From contig CAJGCA010000072.1 of the NCBI GenBank assembly GCA_904501705.1, positions 1 through 7,379 on the forward strand: a stretch of 7,379 nt of DNA. The letters are read 5' to 3'. Made by a program: the position numbers and the translations under genes. Positions 1 to 3,924 of this stretch are shown piece after piece. The stretch is from Clostridiaceae bacterium (GTDB lineage: Bacteria; Bacillota; Clostridia; Oscillospirales; Acutalibacteraceae). The notes beneath the pieces are model-generated. The model ran no database searches. It saw only the letters and a program-made list of their open reading frames with translations, and had not been told where the DNA came from. Every line of letters starts with the position of its first letter. Positions within the stretch are counted from its first letter, which is position 1.

Positions 1-449
1 ACGTTCGTGACGATCCCGCCGCCGACGACGTCGACGTAGCCGTAGGTGCCGCCGTAACCGAGGCTGCCGGGGTTAAACAGATACAGCCCGTCGGCGTACT
101 CCTCGTACGGCTGATGGGTGTGCCCGAACAACGCAATATCCGCTTTATACTGCCGTGCGGCGAGATCCAATCTATACAATCCGTATTTTACATCATGAAT
201 ATGCCCGTGAGTAAAGAAAAATCGCTTGCCGCCGTGGGTTTCTTCCCGCACTTTCGGGTCGCGGCAGGCAAAATCGCCGTTGCCGGGCACGGTATAAAAC
301 GTGCGGTCGGGATAGCGCGCCTGCGCGTCCTCGGCATCCCGTAACCCGTCCCCGAGAAAAATGACCGTGTGCGCGGTCGGCTGTTCTTCAATCGCGCGGC
401 AAAGCGCACCCTTGTTGCCGTGGGTATCCGACACGACCAATATTCGCAT
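1..449 (-). CDS. YfcE/MJ0936-family metallophosphoesterase (partial, C-terminus off the left edge)
   Basis: Calcineurin-like phosphodiesterase of the small YfcE/MJ0936 type, cytoplasmic, expected to use two divalent metals (often Mn) to hydrolyse phosphodiesters; the physiological substrate of this family is usually unknown. Visible metal-ligand motifs in family order: SDTHGN (residues 7-12, Asp8/His10), LGDG (32-35, Asp34), PGNGD (55-59, Asn57 in the usual GNCD motif, here GNGD), FTHGH (79-83), FGHTH (108-112) and NPGS (126-129). 149 codons are present, so only a few residues of a protein usually about 155-165 aa are missing. The start at 449 is preferred over ATG 455 because the GGAGG ribosome site lies 8 nt upstream of 449 but only 2 nt from 455, and MRILVVSDTHG is the family's normal N-terminus. 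Divergent from the 530 gene, with about 80 bp between. Confidence 0.93.
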   Translation of the reverse strand, partial: MRILVVSDTHGNKGALCRAIEEQPTAHTVIFLGDGLRDAEDAQARYPDRTFYTVPGNGDFACRDPKVREETHGGKRFFFTHGHIHDVKYGLYRLDLAARQYKADIALFGHTHQPYEEYADGLYLFNPGSLGYGGTYGYVDVVGGGIVTN

Positions 450-485
450 AGTCATTCCCTCCGTCATAATACTTATCGTTCACTC

Positions 486-514
486 ATAATATATCATACA
501 AAAGTCTGTTTGAA
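486..514 (-). promoter_or_regulatory. Possible promoter for the phosphodiesterase gene
   Basis: Reading the minus strand, TTCAAA (complement of 509-514) and TATTAT (complement of 486-491) are separated by 17 nt and lie upstream of the 449 start. The -35 box is weak. The intergenic stretch 450-529 is AT-rich and must also carry the promoter of the rightward three-gene cluster, for which I found no good hexamer pair. Confidence 0.3.
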
Positions 515-529
515 AAGGTGGTTTTTTCG

Positions 530-781
530 ATGGCGCAAAACGCATTCACCCCCGAACAACTGGAAAAACTGGTAGGCTACGCAAGCCGTCAGCTCGGCAC
601 CACTCCCGAACAGCTCAAAGCGGCATTTCAGCAAGGCGGACTGTCGGGGTTGTCAAACGCCCTGTCCGCCGAGGAGGCGAGCAAGGCCGAAGCGATGCTC
701 AAGGACAAGGACGCCGCCGCAAAGCTGATGAACGATCCGCAGGTGCAAAAGCTGCTCGCCCAGCTGCTCGGCAATATGTAA
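530..781 (+). CDS. Small helical protein of unknown function (83 aa), first gene of a three-gene cluster
   Basis: Not recognised as a named family. Start chosen at ATG 530 because AAAGGTGG (514-521) sits 8 nt upstream; the GTG at 518 lies inside that ribosome site. The protein is short, soluble and almost entirely helical in character, with no signal peptide or membrane segment. The N-terminal half (residues 7-45) contains two TPEQL repeats (7-11 and 25-29) followed by a glycine-rich turn (GGLSGL, 36-41). The C-terminal half (46-83) is a charged Ala-rich helix ending in LMNDPQVQKLLAQLLG. This Asp-Pro-plus-amphipathic-helix ending resembles STI1/ubiquilin-type helices in appearance only; no homology is claimed. 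Ten bases separate it from the next gene, so the two are surely co-transcribed. Function unknown. Confidence 0.8.
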   Translation: MAQNAFTPEQLEKLVGYASRQLGTTPEQLKAAFQQGGLSGLSNALSAEEASKAEAMLKDKDAAAKLMNDPQVQKLLAQLLGNM

Positions 782-791
782 GAGGTGCGGA

Positions 792-1172
792 ATGGATGAC
801 CTAAACGACAAGATCACCCGCTTACTCAGCGACCCGAACAGTATGGCAAAGATTCAGTCAATGATGGCCGCGCTCGGCGGCGGGGAATCCCCCGCACCGC
901 CCGAGGCGTCGCCGCCACCACCGCCGCCTGTTCCCGAACCCAACCTACCGCAAGGCGGGTTGCCCGACCTGTCGATGCTGACAAAGCTCGCGCCGTTGAT
1001 GGGGGCGTTTAGTAAAGAGGACGACGACACCCGCCTGCTGCAAGCGCTGCGCCCCTATCTGCACGGCGAGCGCGAGCAAAGGCTTGACGATACGATGAAG
1101 ATGCTGCGCCTGACAAAGCTGTTACCGCTGTTGCAGGAGCAGGGCATCTTTGGCAAGACCGAAAGGGGGTAA
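792..1172 (+). CDS. Proline-rich small protein of unknown function (126 aa), second gene of the cluster
   Basis: Not recognised. ATG 792 is preceded by AGAGGTG (781-787). Three parts are visible: an N-terminal amphipathic helix (residues 1-29, MDDLNDKITRLLSDPNSMAK then a Met-rich helix ending in LGGG); a Pro-rich linker (about 34-56) with six consecutive prolines at 41-46; and a helical C-terminal domain (57-120) with alternating charged and Leu-rich segments (RLLQALRPYL about 80-89, MLRLTKLLPLL near the end). The N-terminal LLSDP helix echoes the NDP helix that ends the preceding protein. No signal peptide, no clear membrane helix, no catalytic motif. The stop codon is 5 nt before the GTG of the third gene, so translation is probably coupled. 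An adaptor or structural role is conceivable but is a guess. Confidence 0.8.
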   Translation: MDDLNDKITRLLSDPNSMAKIQSMMAALGGGESPAPPEASPPPPPPVPEPNLPQGGLPDLSMLTKLAPLMGAFSKEDDDTRLLQALRPYLHGEREQRLDDTMKMLRLTKLLPLLQEQGIFGKTERG

Positions 1173-1177
1173 AAGCT

Positions 1178-1561
1178 GTGCAAGATATTACACAGATGCA
1201 GCGCGAGGCCGCGCGGCGGGTCAACCGAATGCAGGAGCATTCCCGCCGCGTGTTCGAGGAGCACAACGGCCGTCCCCCTGCACCGCCCGTGCCGCCGCGG
1301 GATACCCAAGCGGCGGGGTTTACTCAGCCGACGATGCGCTCGCCGGGGCTGTACACCCGCTACACGCCACCCGCGGATAATCCGCCCGCCGACTGCCCGC
1401 CGCCCGTTGCCAAGCCGTGCGAGCCGACGGCGATCGTGCCGCCAAAACCCGCCACCTCCTTTGACGGCGAGCAATGGCTGCTGCTGGGGCTCGCACTGCT
1501 GTTATTCCGCAGCGGCTGTCGCCCCGAACTCGCCATCGCGCTGTTATATTTAGCAATGTAA
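1178..1561 (+). CDS. Small protein with proline-rich middle and hydrophobic C-terminus (127 aa), third gene of the cluster
   Basis: Not recognised. GTG start at 1178, with AAAGGGGG (1163-1169) about 8 nt upstream, overlapping the end of the previous gene. Residues 1-28 form a basic, coiled-coil-like helix (MQDITQMQREAARRVNRMQE...). Residues 33-90 are low-complexity, rich in Pro and Ala (PPAPPVPPRD, ADNPPADCPPP). Residues 95-127 are strongly hydrophobic: WLLLGLALLLF (100-110) and LAIALLYLAM (118-127), separated by RSGCRPE. Each hydrophobic stretch is only 10-11 residues, short for a membrane span, so this may be a re-entrant hairpin, an amphipathic membrane anchor or a buried packing helix. 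There is no N-terminal signal peptide. Its place at the end of a coupled operon suggests it could tether the two soluble partners to a membrane; this is inference. Confidence 0.78.
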   Translation: MQDITQMQREAARRVNRMQEHSRRVFEEHNGRPPAPPVPPRDTQAAGFTQPTMRSPGLYTRYTPPADNPPADCPPPVAKPCEPTAIVPPKPATSFDGEQWLLLGLALLLFRSGCRPELAIALLYLAM

Positions 1562-1562
1562 G

Positions 1563-1605
1563 AACAATCCCCGTGCGACAATTGAATTGTCGCACGGGGA
1601 TTGTT
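1563..1605. terminator. Long perfect hairpin, probable bidirectional terminator
   Basis: Two 21-nt arms (1563-1583 and 1585-1605) are exact reverse complements around a single G at 1584; the arm begins AACAATCCCCGTGCGAC. A T-rich run (1604-1613) follows on the plus strand, ending the three-gene cluster. It also begins right at the stop codon of the convergent XRE gene, so it can serve that gene from the other side, though the U-tract there is weaker. Confidence 0.88.
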
Positions 1606-1817
1606 TATTTTTTGTCTGTTCTCCCAACAAGATAATCCAAAGAAACTTGATACAAATCGGCAATCTTCATCAAAATTTCCAGTTTCGGCTCACGTGTCAT
1701 CAACTCATAATTTTGATAGGTGTGCTCGGTAATATCGCAGTAGATCGCAACCTGTCCTTGCGTAAACCCGTTTTCTTTTCGACACTCTTTTAACCGTTTT
1801 GCCAAAATCTCTCGCAT
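1605..1817 (-). CDS. XRE/Cro-family helix-turn-helix regulator (70 aa)
   Basis: A compact single-domain DNA-binding protein of the phage-repressor (XRE/HTH_3) type. Residues 4-14 form the first helix (ILAKRLKECRK); FTQGQVAIYCDITEHTYQNYE (split 18-24 and 25-38) is the helix-turn-helix with the usual FTQ entry and Y/W-x-x-YE exit; LEILMKIADLYQVSLDYLVG (46-65) is the classic final helix pair. The start at 1817 is preferred because GGGTGAT lies just upstream and MREILAKRLKE is the normal family N-terminus; an in-frame upstream ATG (1844) would add nine residues and has no good ribosome site. It lacks any sensor or peptidase domain, so it probably acts as a simple dimeric repressor. It is divergent from the 1905 gene across a promoter flanked by two identical palindromes, so autoregulation plus control of that gene is the natural inference. 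Confidence 0.92.
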   Translation of the reverse strand: MREILAKRLKECRKENGFTQGQVAIYCDITEHTYQNYELMTREPKLEILMKIADLYQVSLDYLVGRTDKK

Positions 1818-1827
1818 TGTATCACCC

Positions 1828-1835
1828 ACAATTGT
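1828..1835. promoter_or_regulatory. Palindrome ACAATTGT, candidate operator O1
   Basis: Perfect 8-bp palindrome just upstream of the -35 box of the rightward promoter and just inside the 5' end of the XRE gene's leader. An identical copy lies at 1880-1887, with centres 52 bp apart, close to five helical turns, so dimers on both would face the same side of the DNA. Assignment to the neighbouring XRE protein is inference. Confidence 0.55.
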
Positions 1836-1837
1836 TA

Positions 1838-1866
1838 TTGACAAAACCAGTATAAAAAATTATAAT
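1838..1866 (+). promoter_or_regulatory. Perfect-consensus sigma-A promoter for the zinc-ribbon gene
   Basis: TTGACA (1838-1843), a 17-nt spacer and TATAAT (1861-1866) match the sigma-A consensus at all 12 positions with optimal spacing. Transcription should start near 1873, about 32 nt before the ATG at 1905. The promoter sits entirely between the two ACAATTGT palindromes, as expected of a strong promoter kept under repression. Confidence 0.85.
1849..1854 (-). promoter_or_regulatory. Possible -10 box of the XRE gene promoter
   Basis: On the minus strand TATACT (complement of 1849-1854) lies about 32 nt upstream of the XRE start at 1817. I see no -35 hexamer at a 16-18 nt spacing. If real, this promoter overlaps the rightward one face to face, so the two could not be occupied together. 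Confidence 0.35.
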
Positions 1867-1879
1867 GATCAATATACCA

Positions 1880-1887
1880 ACAATTGT
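1880..1887. promoter_or_regulatory. Palindrome ACAATTGT, candidate operator O2
   Basis: Second exact copy of the O1 palindrome. It falls about 7-15 nt after the predicted transcription start of the zinc-ribbon gene and immediately before its GAGAGG ribosome site, where a bound repressor would block the promoter from the downstream side. Confidence 0.55.
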
Positions 1888-1904
1888 ATGTGAGAGGTTG
1901 TTTT

Positions 1905-2126
1905 ATGGCGATGTATTGTTTGGATTGTATTAACAATCTGTGCACTAGAAACTATGATGCAAAAGAAGTGATTTTTGCAAAAAGCTTATATATTTGCGAG
2001 GGATGCGGCGAATACAAGACGGTTGTTTTGATGACCAAGCGGTATTATTGGCGACGTAAGCTTCGAATTTTCCGCATTATCACACTTCCTATTTATATTC
2101 TGTGGCGGCTACTCATTCTGCCCTAG
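1905..2126 (+). CDS. Small zinc-ribbon protein with hydrophobic C-terminal segment (73 aa)
   Basis: No named family recognised. ATG 1905 is chosen for its ribosome site GAGAGG about 7 nt upstream; ATG 1911 (residue 3) is an alternative. Two CxxC knuckles are visible, C5-x2-C8 and C31-x2-C34 (CEGCGEYK), with a further Cys at 13: a typical small zinc-ribbon layout. A very basic stretch follows (KRYYWRRKLR, 45-54), then a hydrophobic segment (about 55-73, IITLPIYILWRLLILP) that could be a membrane anchor with a positive-inside flank. The stop codon TAG is shared with the left end of the palindromic element at 2124-2401, so the C-terminus may have been set by that insertion. Base composition is AT-rich relative to the flanking operons, as in the divergent XRE gene. 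Role unknown; a small effector controlled by the XRE repressor is one inference. Confidence 0.75.
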   Translation: MAMYCLDCINNLCTRNYDAKEVIFAKSLYICEGCGEYKTVVLMTKRYYWRRKLRIFRIITLPIYILWRLLILP

Positions 2127-2194
2127 GGTAGATCGAAATATCCGAACTCCGTTTTGAAAAGGGGGATTTCCGCTCTATCATCGTTAAAATACTC

Positions 2195-2214
2195 GTAAAT
2201 CCGCAAGGATTTAC
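2195..2214. other. 8-bp hairpin capped by a GCAA (GNRA) tetraloop inside the palindromic element
   Basis: GTAAATCC (2195-2202) and GGATTTAC (2207-2214) pair perfectly around GCAA, a stable GNRA-type RNA loop when read on the plus strand. It is the apex of the nested stems 2151-2169/2240-2259 and 2174-2180/2229-2235. Confidence 0.6.
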
Positions 2215-2306
2215 TGCGTCTTATGCCTTGATAGAACAAAAATCCCCTCTTTTCAAAATCGAAGACCTCAAAGCGAGCAGATTTTGAGCGATTTTTATTC
2301 TATTTG

Positions 2307-2326
2307 GGCGACGGAAGGCTGTCGCC
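2307..2326. other. GGCGAC/GTCGCC hairpin inside the palindromic element
   Basis: Six G-C-rich pairs (2307-2312 with 2321-2326) close an 8-nt purine-rich loop GGAAGGCT. TTTGG (2303-2307) and CCAAA (2334-2338) flank it and could extend it with an internal loop. Confidence 0.5.
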
Positions 2327-2401
2327 TTGCGAGACCAAACAGGGTAAAAAGCGCCGAAAGCCGCCGCTTTGAGGCGGGTTCGGATATCTCGCTCTACCCT
2401 A

Positions 2402-2479
2402 CCTGATTGTGAAAAACCCGCCGCCGTTTATTAAAAGGCGGCAGGGCAACGACACGGACGAACAAATCGAATAATTCCA
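2402..2479. other. Gene-less spacer with a weak GCCGCC/GGCGGC hairpin
   Basis: The only structure is GCCGCC (2420-2425) facing GGCGGC (2437-2442) across an AT-rich loop, with no T-run after it. Read in frame after removal of the upstream element, this stretch would extend the zinc-ribbon ORF to a TAA at 2472-2474; see findings. Confidence 0.4.
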
Positions 2480-2529
2480 CCCGCTCGTTTGACGGATTTT
2501 TCGGACCGCAGAATGAGCGGGCGTTTTTT
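2480..2529 (+). terminator. Rho-independent terminator upstream of the cofE-like operon
   Basis: CCCGCTC (2480-2486) pairs with GAGCGGG (2515-2521), with a smaller CGG/CCG pairing inside the loop, followed by CG and six T residues (2524-2529). It insulates the cofE-like/guaA operon from the zinc-ribbon gene and the palindromic element. Confidence 0.75.
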
Positions 2530-2551
2530 ATGCATAATAAATGGCGTGGGG

Positions 2552-2601
2552 TTCGGCAACATTTTTGGTTATATCGAAAAAATCGAAAAAATTGTGCCGA
2601 A
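2552..2601. promoter_or_regulatory. Imperfect inverted repeat directly upstream of the cofE-like promoter
   Basis: TTCGGCAACATTTTT (2552-2566) faces AAAAATTGTGCCGAA (2587-2601), with the TTCGGCA/TGCCGAA ends exact. Between them are A-tracts (ATCGAAAAA twice). It ends 5 nt before the -35 box, so it could be a regulator site or a curved/UP-like element. No regulator is identified. Confidence 0.35.
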
Positions 2602-2605
2602 ATTC

Positions 2606-2634
2606 TTGAAAATCGTCTATATATGCGGTATAAT
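2606..2634 (+). promoter_or_regulatory. Sigma-A promoter of the cofE-like/guaA operon
   Basis: TTGAAA (2606-2611), 17-nt spacer, TATAAT (2629-2634): 11 of 12 consensus positions. Expected start near 2641, giving a leader of about 60 nt with an 8-bp hairpin CGGTTTTC/GAAAACCG (2657-2664 with 2670-2677) just before the ribosome site AAAGGG (2686-2691). Confidence 0.85.
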
Positions 2635-2656
2635 ATTGTGGTGTTTTTAAGCTATG

Positions 2657-2677
2657 CGGTTTTCTGTGCGAAAACCG
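2657..2677 (+). other. Leader hairpin of the cofE-like mRNA
   Basis: Perfect 8-bp stem (2657-2664/2670-2677) with loop TGTGC in the predicted 5' leader. No T-run follows, so it is not a terminator; a role in mRNA stability is possible. The leader is too short for a purine riboswitch. Confidence 0.45.
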
Positions 2678-2699
2678 TCTGTCAGAAAGGGATGTTTGT

Positions 2700-3902
2700 A
2701 TGGAAAAGAACGAACGCAGAGTCGGTACTGTATCGAGAGGTATCCGCTGCCCCATTATCCGTCAGGGTGACGACCTCGCCGCCATCGTGGCGAACAGCGT
2801 CATTGAGGCCGCTGAGATCGAGGGCTTCCCCTTACAGGACCGCGACGTCATTTCCGTTACCGAATCCATCGTCGCCCGTGCTCAGGGCAACTACGCATCG
2901 GTTGACGCGATCGCTGAGGACGTCAAGGCGAAACTCGGCGGCGGCACCATCGGCGTCATCTTCCCCATCCTCTCGCGTAACCGCTTCGCCATCTGCCTGC
3001 GCGGTATCGCCAAAGGCGCAAAGAAGATCGTCCTGATGCTCAGCTATCCCTCCGACGAGGTGGGTAACTCGCTGGCAACCTACGATATCATCGACGCGGC
3101 GGGTATCAACCCCTACTGCGACGTCCTCTCCCTCGAGCGCTATCGCGAGGTGTTCGGCGTACAGAAGCTGGAGTTTACCGGTGTCGACTACGTGCAGTAT
3201 TACGCCGATCTCATCAAGGAGTGCGGCGCCGAGGTCGAGATCATCTTCGCTAACCAGCCCAAGGCGATCCTCGACTACACCGACTGCGTGCTCACCTGCG
3301 ACATTCACACTCGCGAGCGCACCAAGCGTCTGCTCAAAGAGGCGGGCGCGAAGATCGTGCTGGGTCTCGACGATATCCTCACCGCTCCCGTGAACGGCAG
3401 CGGCTGCAATGAGAAATACGGTCTGCTCGGCTCCAACAAGTCCACCGAGAACACCGTGAAGCTGTTCCCCCGTGATTGCCAGGGTCTGGTGCTCGACATC
3501 CAGAAGAAGGTGCTCGACGCGACCGGCAAGCACGTCGAAGTGATGGTCTACGGCGACGGCGCGTTCAAAGATCCCAAGGGTAAGATCTGGGAGCTCGCCG
3601 ACCCCGTCGTGTCCCCCGCCTTCACCGACGGCCTCATCGGCACCCCCAACGAACTGAAACTCAAATATCTCGCCGATAACGATTTCGCCAACCTGTCGGG
3701 CGAGGCGCTCAAGGAGGCCATCTCCGAAAGCATCCGCAAGAAAGACGGCCAGCTCGTCGGCAATATGGCGGCGCAGGGCACTACCCCCCGTCAGCTCACC
3801 GACCTCATCGGCTCGCTGTGCGACCTGACCAGCGGCTCGGGCGACAAGGGTACCCCCGTCGTGCTGGTGCAGGGCTATTTCGACAACTACACCAACGGTT
3901 GA
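2700..3902 (+). CDS. Coenzyme F420-0:L-glutamate ligase-family protein (CofE-like, 400 aa)
   Basis: Belongs by sequence to the F420-0 gamma-glutamyl ligase family, whose archaeal member CofE uses GTP to add glutamate to F420-0. Recognisable blocks: the N-terminal IRCPIIRQGDDLA (15-27, GDDL at 23-26), then DRDVISVTESIVARAQGN (47-64), matching the family's 'DGDVLVVTSKIVSKAEG' type segment; a conserved-looking CDIHTRERTK (200-209); YGDGAFKDP (284-292); and DGLIGTPNELKLK (310-322). It is about 400 residues, clearly longer than archaeal CofE (about 250), as is usual for the clostridial branch. Most clostridia are not known to make F420, and no other F420 gene is in the window, so the substrate here is open: another gamma-glutamylation is plausible. 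No signal peptide; cytoplasmic. Starts at ATG 2700 with AAAGGG 8 nt upstream and lies 22 nt before the guaA-like start, so the two form an operon. Confidence 0.85.
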   Translation: MEKNERRVGTVSRGIRCPIIRQGDDLAAIVANSVIEAAEIEGFPLQDRDVISVTESIVARAQGNYASVDAIAEDVKAKLGGGTIGVIFPILSRNRFAICLRGIAKGAKKIVLMLSYPSDEVGNSLATYDIIDAAGINPYCDVLSLERYREVFGVQKLEFTGVDYVQYYADLIKECGAEVEIIFANQPKAILDYTDCVLTCDIHTRERTKRLLKEAGAKIVLGLDDILTAPVNGSGCNEKYGLLGSNKSTENTVKLFPRDCQGLVLDIQKKVLDATGKHVEVMVYGDGAFKDPKGKIWELADPVVSPAFTDGLIGTPNELKLKYLADNDFANLSGEALKEAISESIRKKDGQLVGNMAAQGTTPRQLTDLIGSLCDLTSGSGDKGTPVVLVQGYFDNYTNG

Positions 3903-3924
3903 TCACAGGAAGGTGGAAAAGATA

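Larger units (their letters stand above)
2124..2401. mobile_element. MITE-like palindromic element with terminal inverted repeats and flanking TA
   Basis: The two ends are imperfect inverted repeats: GGGTAGATCGAAATATCC from 2126 against GGGTAGAGCGAGATATCC read leftward from 2399, continuing to about 25 bp with three mismatches. TA sits immediately outside both ends (2124-2125 and 2400-2401), as expected for a TA target duplication of the IS630/Tc1-mariner type, though TA could also simply be part of the repeat. No ORF of note lies inside. Nested internal complementarity: 2151-2169 with 2240-2259 (one bulge), 2174-2180 with 2229-2235, hairpin 2195-2214, hairpin 2267-2288, hairpin 2307-2326 and hairpin 2361-2377. 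The whole unit could fold as one branched RNA or single-stranded DNA structure. Non-autonomous element is the best call; a structured RNA gene is the alternative. Confidence 0.55.

Noticed and set aside
1055..1474. Minus-strand frames opposite the second and third small genes
   Set aside because: Arg/Gly/Ala-rich translation typical of antisense GC-rich DNA. The plus-strand genes have ribosome sites, coupled spacing and a terminator.
1578..1590. ACAATTGAATTGT at the tip of the 1563-1605 hairpin as a third operator for the XRE protein
   Set aside because: The half-sites are one base further apart than in ACAATTGT and are explained by the terminator palindrome; without binding data it is likely coincidence.
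1605..2126. Calling the XRE/zinc-ribbon pair a toxin-antitoxin system
   Set aside because: The genes are divergent rather than co-operonic and the zinc-ribbon protein matches no toxin family I know; kept only as an accessory module.
2641..2699. Purine or other riboswitch in the leader of the cofE-like/guaA operon
   Set aside because: The leader is only about 60 nt with one simple hairpin; there is no room or conserved core for a known purine riboswitch.
2832..3533. 233-codon open frame on the minus strand inside the cofE-like gene
   Set aside because: Antisense shadow with no family features; the plus-strand CofE-type motifs are clear.
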